Of a stretch of DNA of 15,697 nucleotides, positions 1 to 6,621 are shown piece by piece. The stretch is taken from NCBI GenBank assembly GCA_002412925.1, contig DHVZ01000002.1, positions 1-15,697 on the forward strand, read 5' to 3'. The notes under the pieces were generated by a model that saw only the letters and a program-made list of their open reading frames with translations, searched no databases and was not told the DNA's origin. A program made the translations under genes and the position numbers. Position 1 is the first letter of the stretch, and every line of letters begins with the position of its first letter. This DNA comes from Anaerolineales bacterium UBA5195 (GTDB taxonomy: Bacteria; Chloroflexota; Anaerolineae; Anaerolineales; Villigracilaceae).

Positions 1-90
1 CAACTCATTTATGCACACTGCTCAGATACTTAGTTCAGCATTTCTAAAGTCAAGTACTCACCAATCATCGCAATCTGTGATTTACTGAAT

Positions 91-1878
91 TTAGATCAAT
101 GCGCGGTTCTGCAAATCCCATAACTTTTTATACAACCCCTCTTGCACCAGAAGCTCGGCTTGCGTGCCGCGTTCGACGATGCGGCCCTGATTCATGACGA
201 TAATTTCGTCCATCCTTTCAAGGCCGATCAGGCGGTGGGTGATCCAGAGCACCGATTTCTCCTTCGTCACACGCTGCAGGGTTTTCACCAGGCGGCGTTC
301 AGTGGTGGGGTCGAGATTGGCGGTCGGTTCGTCGAAAATGAACAGGGGCGCATCCTTGAGCAGGGCGCGCGCAATTGCCACGCGCTGGCGTTCACCGCCC
401 GAAAACTGAACCCCGCGCTCGCCAACCAGCGTTTCGTAGCCATTGGGCAATGAGGTCACGAAATCATGCAGTTCGGCCTGGGCGCAGATGGTTTCGATCT
501 CGCCAGGCGTGGCCCAGGGGCGCGCCAGCAGCAGGTTTTCGCGCAGGCTGGCGTTGAACAGGTACGTGCCCTGGCTGACCAGGCTGAACATGCGCCGCGC
601 GTCCACGGGGGTATAGGCGCGCAAGTCCTGGCCATCGAGCAGGATTTCGCCCTCCGAAAACTCCCAAAAACGCATCAGCAGGTTGACGATGGTCGATTTC
701 CCCGCGCCGCTCGGGCCGACGATGGCCAGCTTTTTGCCTGCCGGTAGGTCAAAATCAATATCTTTAACCACAAAGGGCACCAAGTCGCACGAAGGAGACC
801 CCAGATTTTCCTTTATGTCACTTTGTGTCCTTCGTGGCGAAGGTTCGTAGGCAAAGCTCAGGCTAAGTACCTGCAAATCGGCGCTGGCCGGGCGGGGGAG
901 CGGTTCGGCGGGTGGCTTTACGACGGGTTCGGCATCCGCGATTTCGAACAGCCGCCGGGCGGATTGCAGGTTGGCCTCGAACAATTGGGCGGCCTGTGGC
1001 AGGTTCTGGACAGCTTCGAAGCTGGCCATCGCGCCCAGGATAATCACCGCCAGGTGGACGCCTTTGACCGCGCCGTCTGTCACCAGCGGAATAGACAAAT
1101 AGAGCAAACACCAGACACCCAGGCCAGTCAGCAGGCTGTTCAGCCCGGCTTGGAACCCGTTTAAACGGGCCAGGCGCGTCTGGATGGATGAAAACCGTCC
1201 ACCCGTGGCCTGGATTTTCGCTAAATAAGTTTTTTCCTGCCCGAAAGCGACCAGGTCGGGCAGACCCTGCACGGAATCGACCAGGTCGGCGCGCAAGCGG
1301 GCGCGCTCGTCGGTCAGAATCCGCCCTGGTTTTTGGTTCAAAGCCAGGGTCAGGATCGTCAGCCCCAAGCCGACAGCCAGTAAAAAGCCGAAGATTACGA
1401 TTCCAAGCAGCGGGGAGAAAGCTCCCATAAAGATGACCATGCCGAGTACCACCACCATTGCCACCAGCGGCGGAGCCAACACCCGGACATATAAATTGTC
1501 CAACGTTTCGACATCCGACATGATCCGGTTCAGCAAATCGCCGGAGCGCGCCGAGACCAGCCGCGCCGGAGCGAGCGGCTCGATGGCCTGGTAGAACCAG
1601 ACGCGCAATTTGGCCAGCACGCGGAAGGTCAGCGAGTGCGATGCCAGCCGCTCAAGATAGCGGAAGACGCCGCGCGAAATTCCGAAAAAGCGCACCCCCA
1701 CCACAGCTACGCTGATGGCGTCCATGCCGGGGTGCAGCGCCGCCACCGAGATCAGGTACGCGGAAGTGGACATCAGGCTGATGGACGCGCTGATGGTTAG
1801 CGCGCCAAGCAAGACTGAAAGCAGCACTTGCGGCCAGAAGGGTTTGACGAAAGATAAAAGACGAAAGAAGGTTTTCAT
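91..1878 (-). CDS. cydC: Thiol reductant ABC exporter, CydC subunit
   Basis: This is one half of the CydDC heterodimeric ABC exporter, which in characterised bacteria moves cysteine/glutathione across the inner membrane and is needed for cytochrome bd assembly. The 595-residue length is normal for CydC. A hydrophobic six-helix-type membrane domain occupies about residues 15-310 and the nucleotide-binding domain the rest: Walker A GPSGAGKST near 388, signature FSGGERQR near 492, Walker B LFIFDEPTA near 512. The ATG overlaps the cydD stop as ATGA, so the two are probably translationally coupled. A segment of about 22 residues (roughly 344-367, SPRRTQSDIKENLG...) interrupts the usual short link between the first NBD strand (LSFAYEP) and FVVKDIDFDL; it is encoded by a palindromic repeat described separately. 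cydAB is not in the window. A generic ABC exporter pair is the alternative, but the tandem order and sequence style favour CydDC. Confidence 0.88.
   Translation of the reverse strand: MKTFFRLLSFVKPFWPQVLLSVLLGALTISASISLMSTSAYLISVAALHPGMDAISVAVVGVRFFGISRGVFRYLERLASHSLTFRVLAKLRVWFYQAIEPLAPARLVSARSGDLLNRIMSDVETLDNLYVRVLAPPLVAMVVVLGMVIFMGAFSPLLGIVIFGFLLAVGLGLTILTLALNQKPGRILTDERARLRADLVDSVQGLPDLVAFGQEKTYLAKIQATGGRFSSIQTRLARLNGFQAGLNSLLTGLGVWCLLYLSIPLVTDGAVKGVHLAVIILGAMASFEAVQNLPQAAQLFEANLQSARRLFEIADAEPVVKPPAEPLPRPASADLQVLSLSFAYEPSPRRTQSDIKENLGSPSCDLVPFVVKDIDFDLPAGKKLAIVGPSGAGKSTIVNLLMRFWEFSEGEILLDGQDLRAYTPVDARRMFSLVSQGTYLFNASLRENLLLARPWATPGEIETICAQAELHDFVTSLPNGYETLVGERGVQFSGGERQRVAIARALLKDAPLFIFDEPTANLDPTTERRLVKTLQRVTKEKSVLWITHRLIGLERMDEIIVMNQGRIVERGTQAELLVQEGLYKKLWDLQNRALI
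767..838. repeat. Imperfect palindromic element inside cydC
   Basis: The arms 767-796 and 809-838 are inverted copies matching at 22 of 30 positions, separated by a 12-base loop. The right arm contains CTTTGTGTCCTTCGTGGC, which looks like a dispersed intergenic repeat rather than protein-coding sequence. The element lies in frame in cydC and encodes the extra segment before the first NBD beta-sheet. Confidence 0.65.
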
Positions 1879-3668
1879 AATTGGTCGAAGGTCGAAGGTC
1901 GAAGGTCGGAAGTCATGGGCTGAATGACCTTTGACTTTTGACCTTCGACAACCAACGCATAGTATGGGCCCTCGCGGGCGATGAGTTCAGCATGTTTGCC
2001 GGTCTCCACCACGCGGCCAGCCTCCAGCACCATAATCTGGTCAGCCTGGTAAACGGTGGACAGGCGGTGGGCGATGACCAGCGCGGTGCGGCCCTGCATC
2101 AGGGTTTGCACCGACTGCTGGAGTTCGGCTTCCAGGCCGGGGTCGAGGCTGGAGGTGGGCTCGTCGAGCAGCAGGAAGGGTGCATCCTTCAGGAAAGCGC
2201 GCGCCAGGGCCAGCCGTTGGGCCTGGCCACCGCTCAGCCGCGCGCCGCGTTCGCCGATCATGGTTTCAAACCCCTGCGGCAGCGTGGCGATGAAATCCAT
2301 CAGCCCGGCCTGCTGACAGGCGCGGACCAGGTCGGATTCGGCCGCATCGGGTTTGGCGAGTCTCAGGTTGGCGGCCAGGCTGTCCTGGAAGAGATACGGG
2401 TTTTGCGGCACCCAGGCGACCTGTTTGCGCCACTCGTCTGCGGAGATTTTGCTTAACGGTCGGCCCATCACCAAAATCTGGCCGGAAGTTGGCTCGATGA
2501 AGCGCAGCAGCAGGCTGGCGAGGGTGCTTTTCCCGGCCCCGCTGGCCCCAACCAGGGCGGTCAACTGACCAGGTGGAATAGTGAAAGAGATTGCGTCGAT
2601 GGCGGGAGTGTCGCGCTCGGCGTACTGGTAGGAAACTTGTTCAAAAGTGATTGGGGAAGGGTGAATGGCGGCTGGAGCGGCGCTTCCGATGCCCGCTTCC
2701 CGAAGCCCGATTTCCGCCGCTGGCAGATCCAAAATCTCGAAAATCCGTTTGGCCGCCGTGGCGCCGCTCATCCCGGCGTGGAAGCGCAGGCCGAGTTGGC
2801 GCAGGGGCAGGTAGAAATCGGGGGCAAGAACCAGGATGAGAAAGGCTGGCAGGAAATCCATTTTGGCATAGAGCAAGCGCAGGCCGATTTCGACGGCCAC
2901 GATGGCGGTGCTGAGCGTGGTCAGCAATTCGAGGGCCAGCGCCGAAAGGAAAGTGACGCGCAAGACCTGCATGGTCACATCCCGATAATGTTCGCTGACC
3001 TCGGCGATAACGTTGGCCTGACCCCTGGCTTGCCCGAGCGCCTTGAGCGTGGTCAGGCCTTGGAGCACGTCAAAAAAATGAGCCGAGAGGCGGCTGAGAG
3101 TCTGGTACTGCCGCCCGGTCAGCGCTTCGGCGGCCTTGCCGATCATGATCATGAAAAACGGCACGAGCGGAGCCGTCAGCAGGAAAACGATGCCGGTCAA
3201 CAGGTCAATTGGAAAGATCAGGATCAGAATTGTCAGGGGAATGGAGGCCGCCAGCACCAGTTGCGGCAGGTACTGGCTGAAATACGCTTCCAGCGATTCG
3301 ACGCCTTCCACGGCGGCGGCCGCCAGTTCGCCGGTGCGCTCGCCCTGCGTGAAGGCTGGGCCGAGGGCCGTCAGGTGCGCCAGAAGCCGCGCGCGGAGGT
3401 CGGTTTTGACACGCTGGGCGACGAGATTTGCGCTAACCTCCGCGCCCCAGATCGTCAGTGCTTTGGCGGCGATCACGGCCAGTAAAATGCCGAGCGGCAG
3501 AGCCAGCGCGGCGCGGGTCACGCCGTTGAGAAAGACAGCATTGACGATGGAAGCCAGATACCAGGCCTGCAGGATGGTCAGCAGCCCGCCGCCCCAGCCT
3601 AAAAGGGTGGTCAGCGTGAGTGCGAACCCGGAGGAGCGGGCCAGGGCAATCAGACGACGGGAGAACAT
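1875..3668 (-). CDS. cydD: Thiol reductant ABC exporter, CydD subunit
   Basis: This is the first gene of the cyd pair and the partner half-transporter of CydC. At 597 residues it has the family's usual size. The N-terminal half carries the membrane helices (LGWGGGLLTILQAWYLASIV and onward). The NBD has Walker A GASGAGKST near 374, signature LSGGQAQR near 477 and Walker B FLLLDEPTS near 498. Its stop codon TGA shares bases with the cydC start. The last 20 or so residues (GQKSKVIQPMTSDLRPSTFD) do not resemble an ABC C-terminus; they are encoded by a tandem-heptamer/palindrome repeat, so the ancestral protein probably ended near VVEG. No Shine-Dalgarno precedes the ATG at 3668; a TATAAT box six bases upstream suggests a leaderless transcript. 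Confidence 0.88.
   Translation of the reverse strand: MFSRRLIALARSSGFALTLTTLLGWGGGLLTILQAWYLASIVNAVFLNGVTRAALALPLGILLAVIAAKALTIWGAEVSANLVAQRVKTDLRARLLAHLTALGPAFTQGERTGELAAAAVEGVESLEAYFSQYLPQLVLAASIPLTILILIFPIDLLTGIVFLLTAPLVPFFMIMIGKAAEALTGRQYQTLSRLSAHFFDVLQGLTTLKALGQARGQANVIAEVSEHYRDVTMQVLRVTFLSALALELLTTLSTAIVAVEIGLRLLYAKMDFLPAFLILVLAPDFYLPLRQLGLRFHAGMSGATAAKRIFEILDLPAAEIGLREAGIGSAAPAAIHPSPITFEQVSYQYAERDTPAIDAISFTIPPGQLTALVGASGAGKSTLASLLLRFIEPTSGQILVMGRPLSKISADEWRKQVAWVPQNPYLFQDSLAANLRLAKPDAAESDLVRACQQAGLMDFIATLPQGFETMIGERGARLSGGQAQRLALARAFLKDAPFLLLDEPTSSLDPGLEAELQQSVQTLMQGRTALVIAHRLSTVYQADQIMVLEAGRVVETGKHAELIAREGPYYALVVEGQKSKVIQPMTSDLRPSTFDQL
1883..1949. repeat. Tandem heptamer plus palindrome at the cydD 3' end
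   Basis: Three exact copies of GGTCGAA (1883-1903) are followed by a variant, GGTCGGA (1904-1910). The stretch 1891-1916 is an inverted copy of 1924-1949, matching at 21 of 26 positions with a 7-base loop; several mismatches would be G-U pairs in RNA. The repeat is read through as the C-terminal tail of CydD and ends just before the cydC start. Confidence 0.7.
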
Positions 3669-3674
3669 GGGGGA

Positions 3675-3680
3675 ATTATA
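3675..3680 (-). promoter_or_regulatory. Candidate -10 box of a leaderless cydDC promoter
   Basis: On the minus strand TATAAT ends six bases before the cydD ATG. A start point about seven bases after the -10 would fall on the ATG itself. There is no Shine-Dalgarno between them and no good -35 about 17 bases upstream. Confidence 0.4.
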
Positions 3681-3686
3681 AGGGAG

Positions 3687-3710
3687 GAGTGAGGAGAAAC
3701 GAGTGAGGAG
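3687..3710. repeat. Short direct repeat GAGTGAGGAG x2
   Basis: The 10-mer GAGTGAGGAG occurs at 3687-3696 and 3701-3710 in the divergent cydD/bfn intergenic region. A small hairpin follows (GAGTTTT 3719-3725 with AAAACTC 3736-3742). Function is unknown; it resembles simple intergenic repeat debris. Confidence 0.5.
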
Positions 3711-3775
3711 CGATGATTGAGTTTTTATCAGGCGGAAAACTCTAACACTCCTTCAGTACTCACGCTTGCGTCCTG

Positions 3776-3784
3776 TGCTAAAAT
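3776..3784 (+). promoter_or_regulatory. Extended -10 promoter of the bifunctional nuclease gene
   Basis: TGC followed by TAAAAT gives an extended -10 element. No convincing -35 lies at the normal distance, which is usual for extended -10 promoters. The predicted start near 3791 gives a short leader with AGGAG at 3798-3802. Confidence 0.45.
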
Positions 3785-3807
3785 AGGAACACCTTACAGG
3801 AGTGCTT

Positions 3808-4437
3808 ATGTCTGAAATGGTGGAAGTTACAATTGATAGCGTGCGCGTCAGCCTGATGTCACCCCAGCGGCTGGTCGTCCTGCGTGATACGAACAGCGAC
3901 CGGTACCTGCCGATCTGGGTGGGTCCCTACGAGGCTGAAGCGATTACGGTTGCCCTGCAAGAGATCGAGATGATCCGCCCGCTGACGCATGACCTGTTGA
4001 AAAACCTGTTTGCAACTTTCGATGCGCAGATCAAACGGGTCGAGATTGTGGCCCTGCGTGAAGAAATTTTTTTCGGCAATATCGTTGCCGAAGCGGATGG
4101 GAAGACCATCAACATCGATTCGCGCCCCTCGGATGCGATTGCGCTGGCCGTCCGCGCGCATGTGCCGATTTTGGTCGACCCGGAGGTGATGACCACCGCC
4201 GGAATCTCCCCGGAGCAGGATCTTCGCTCCCAGATGCCGCCTCAATCTTCGGCGCTTTCCGACAGTTCCCGCTCCGCGGCTTCTGCGCCAGGTGCCGCAG
4301 CGCCTTCCAAACCGTTGGCCCCGCCTGAAGATGTGGGCCGCCTCTCGATTTTTGAGGATTTCCTGAGCAAGCTGGAAGATGACAAGCCGCCGAGCGAAGC
4401 AGACGATCCTGATAAGCCTAAGCCTGACAAGAAGTAG
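3808..4437 (+). CDS. Bifunctional nuclease family protein (BFN/DUF151)
   Basis: The N-terminal 130 or so residues match the BFN/DUF151 fold: EVTIDSVRVSLMSPQRLVVL, then LPIWVGPYEAEAITVALQ, then IDSRPSDAIALAVRAHVPI. Family members are small proteins; some plant homologues have been reported to have DNase/RNase activity, but the bacterial role is mostly unknown. The ATG at 3808 follows AGGAG by five bases; a GTG at 3802 in the same frame would add two residues but would overlap the ribosome-binding site. After about residue 140 the sequence becomes Pro/Ser/Ala-rich and probably disordered, then ends in an acidic/basic tail (EDFLSKLEDDKPPSEADDPD). The gene has its own terminator before dnaB, so it is probably a separate transcript. 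Confidence 0.85.
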   Translation: MSEMVEVTIDSVRVSLMSPQRLVVLRDTNSDRYLPIWVGPYEAEAITVALQEIEMIRPLTHDLLKNLFATFDAQIKRVEIVALREEIFFGNIVAEADGKTINIDSRPSDAIALAVRAHVPILVDPEVMTTAGISPEQDLRSQMPPQSSALSDSSRSAASAPGAAAPSKPLAPPEDVGRLSIFEDFLSKLEDDKPPSEADDPDKPKPDKK

Positions 4438-4455
4438 CATAACCGTAATGTTTAC

Positions 4456-4500
4456 AAAGGGCACGACGAAGTAAAATAAACCTCGGACGTGTCCTTTTTT
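4456..4500 (+). terminator. Rho-independent terminator after the BFN gene
   Basis: AAAGGGCACG (4456-4465) pairs with CGTGTCCTTT (4488-4497) with one G-U pair, and the stem runs into a T tract at 4495-4500. The loop is long (22 bases), which weakens the call. Confidence 0.55.
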
Positions 4501-4505
4501 ATCCC

Positions 4506-4531
4506 ACCCCCACCCCAGGCCGGGAGGGGGT
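4506..4531. repeat. GC hairpin in the dnaB leader
   Basis: ACCCCC (4506-4511) pairs with GGGGGT (4526-4531), and after one A-A mismatch CCC (4513-4515) pairs with GGG (4522-4524). The only purine-rich stretch that could act as the dnaB ribosome-binding site (GGGAGGGGG, 4522-4530) lies in the 3' arm, so the hairpin might mask it. Confidence 0.5.
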
Positions 4532-4544
4532 TCTTGAGCCAACC

Positions 4545-5939
4545 ATGACCGAATTCACCCCACCCGAAACCCCCTACGCAGACGAAACCCCTTACGGGGG
4601 TGAGAAAACCACTGCATCCGGTTTGCCGCACAGCCGCGAAGCCGAAGAAGCCGTCATCGGCGCGGTTTTGATCAATCCGGAAGTCTATTACGACCTGGCG
4701 CAGTTCCTGCAGCCGGATGATTTTTACATTCACCGCCTGCGTTTCATCTGGGAAGCCTATGTGCGCCTGCAGGAACGCCGCGTGCCGCTCGACAGCCTGA
4801 CCGTCAGCGAGGAACTGGAAGACATGGGACGGCTGGAGGAAATCGGCGGCCCGGCCTATCTGACTGCGCTCTTGAACCAGGTGCCGACCACGCTCCATGC
4901 CGAGGCCTACGGGAAAATCGTCGAAGCCACGGCCATCCGCCGTAAACTGTTGACGGCGGCCAACAGCATCGCCACGCTGGCCTACGACGAGAACGAAGTC
5001 ATTGAAACGGTCATGGGGGAGGCCGAAAAGGCCATTTTCAACGTCGGCGAGCGCCGGATGCGCCACGATGTGCGCCCGATCCGCGAGGTGCTTTCAGATT
5101 ATTACGACCATGTCGATGAACTGGCCCGCCGCGGCGACGAAATCGTTGGCGTGCCGACCGGTTTCACCGACCTGGATAAAATGCTCGGCGGTCTCCAGCC
5201 TTCCGACTTGCTGATTACCGCCGGTCGTCCGGGTACCGGTAAAACCGCGCTGATGCTGACCCTGGCGAACCACGCCGCGCTGGTGCATAAGAAGCGCGTG
5301 GCGATTTTCTCGTTGGAAATGTCCAATGAGCAGTTGGTGCAGCGTCTGATCGCCCAGCAGACCGGCATCGATTCGCAGCGTTTGCGTTCTGGCAAGCTGA
5401 CCGATGAGGATTGGCCGGTTTTCAACCATGCCATCGAAGTCCTGGGCGATACGCGCATCTATCTCGATGATACGCCGGGGCTGACCCCGCTGCAACTGCG
5501 CACCAAGTGCCGCCGCCTGCACATGGAATTTGGCATCGACCTGATCATCCTTGATTACCTCCAATTGATGTCGTCTGAAACGCGCAACGACAACCGCGTG
5601 CAGGAAGTCTCGTATATTTCGCGTTCGCTCAAGCAACTGGCGCGTGAGATCAACGTGCCGTTGATGGCTGCCGCGCAGCTTTCCCGCGCTGTCGAGCAGC
5701 GCGCCGATAAGGAGCCGCAGCTCTCCGATTTGAGAGAATCGGGTTCGCTCGAACAGGATGCCGACATCGTCATGTTCATCTACCGCGACGAAAAGGATCC
5801 GACCATGGCGAACGTCACGCATCTCAAGGTGGCCAAGCATCGCAATGGCCCGGTTGGGCAGGTGGATTTGATTTTCCGCAGCAATTTGACGAAGTTTGAG
5901 AACGCTGCCACGCGGAACGTGGATTTCTCCGGAGTCTAA
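4545..5939 (+). CDS. dnaB: Replicative DNA helicase DnaB
   Basis: This is the hexameric 5'-3' helicase of the replication fork. Its 464 residues match the family length. An N-terminal primase-interacting domain starts at SREAEEAVIGAVLINPEVYY (about residues 30-130). The RecA-like motor follows: Walker A GRPGTGKTA near 227, FSLEMSNEQLVQRL, Walker B LIILDYLQL near 333, then AAAQLSRAVEQRADKEPQLS and LRESGSLEQDADIV. No intein is present. The first 20 residues are Pro/Thr-rich and contain a small repeat (ETPYADETPYGGE). It is followed after 13 bases by the DnaD-domain gene and then the loader-like ATPase, so this is probably a primosome operon. Confidence 0.96.
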   Translation: MTEFTPPETPYADETPYGGEKTTASGLPHSREAEEAVIGAVLINPEVYYDLAQFLQPDDFYIHRLRFIWEAYVRLQERRVPLDSLTVSEELEDMGRLEEIGGPAYLTALLNQVPTTLHAEAYGKIVEATAIRRKLLTAANSIATLAYDENEVIETVMGEAEKAIFNVGERRMRHDVRPIREVLSDYYDHVDELARRGDEIVGVPTGFTDLDKMLGGLQPSDLLITAGRPGTGKTALMLTLANHAALVHKKRVAIFSLEMSNEQLVQRLIAQQTGIDSQRLRSGKLTDEDWPVFNHAIEVLGDTRIYLDDTPGLTPLQLRTKCRRLHMEFGIDLIILDYLQLMSSETRNDNRVQEVSYISRSLKQLAREINVPLMAAAQLSRAVEQRADKEPQLSDLRESGSLEQDADIVMFIYRDEKDPTMANVTHLKVAKHRNGPVGQVDLIFRSNLTKFENAATRNVDFSGV

Positions 5940-5952
5940 CCCCCCGCAGCCT

Positions 5953-6621
5953 ATGTCCCCTTTCGACGGTTTTACCTCCTCTGAAACTTTTACCCAGGTC
6001 CCCGATGCTCTCTTCCGTTTATTGGGTGAGATCGATGATCTGAACGAACTCAAAGTGACGCTCTATATCCTCTGGCGCGTTGAGCACATGGAGGGCGCGC
6101 AGCGGCAGATCTGTCGCCATGAAATTGCCGCAGATGACGGCTTCATGCGCGGGCTGACGGCGGACGGGCTGGATTCCGGGCTGGACAGGGCTGTCCAGCG
6201 CGGGACGCTGCTGCGGGTCGAAAGTTCCGAGGGCGGCTTCTATTTCCTGAATTCGCCGCGCGGGCGCGCCTCCGCCGAGGCGTTGAAAAAAGGCGAATGG
6301 CGGGCCGCCGCCGTTTCATCCATCCCGCCGCGTGACGTGCCGAATGTTTTCAAGCTTTACGAAGAGAATATCGGCCCGCTGACGCCGCTCATCGCGGATG
6401 CGTTGAAAGATGCCGAACTGGTTTATTCGCCGGAATGGATGGCCGAGGCCATTGAGCAATCGGCCAAGTTGAACAAGCGCAGTTGGAAGTATATCGAAGC
6501 GATTTTACGTCGCTGGAAGGAAGAAGGCCGTGCCGAGAAGCAGGATCGACGAGACACTGAAACGAGTCGCGGGGGGGACGTCGCCCGCAAAGTCGAAGAC
6601 TTCCTCAAGCCGAAGCGCTGA
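5953..6621 (+). CDS. DnaD-domain replication protein
   Basis: A 222-residue protein whose C-terminal third has the DnaD/DnaB_2 signature: FKLYEENIGPLTPLIADAL, then a helical stretch ending WKYIEAILRRWKEEG. In Firmicutes DnaD-type proteins help load the replicative helicase. The N-terminal part (PDALFRLLGEIDDLNELKVT) looks like a winged-helix region as in DnaD, but I cannot confirm that. ATG 5953 is chosen because it begins just after the dnaB stop; an upstream in-frame start at 5896 would overlap dnaB. The 3' end overlaps the next gene by 92 bases if that gene starts at GTG 6530. The position between dnaB and a DnaC-like ATPase strongly supports a role in replication initiation. Confidence 0.85.
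   Translation: MSPFDGFTSSETFTQVPDALFRLLGEIDDLNELKVTLYILWRVEHMEGAQRQICRHEIAADDGFMRGLTADGLDSGLDRAVQRGTLLRVESSEGGFYFLNSPRGRASAEALKKGEWRAAAVSSIPPRDVPNVFKLYEENIGPLTPLIADALKDAELVYSPEWMAEAIEQSAKLNKRSWKYIEAILRRWKEEGRAEKQDRRDTETSRGGDVARKVEDFLKPKR

Noticed and set aside
2637..3485. Long open frame on the plus strand opposite cydD
   Set aside because: It is antisense to a clear ABC transporter gene; its Gln/Gly/Arg-rich composition is typical of a GC-rich shadow frame.
5094..6053. Long minus-strand open frame opposite dnaB
   Set aside because: Antisense shadow of dnaB with no domain signal.
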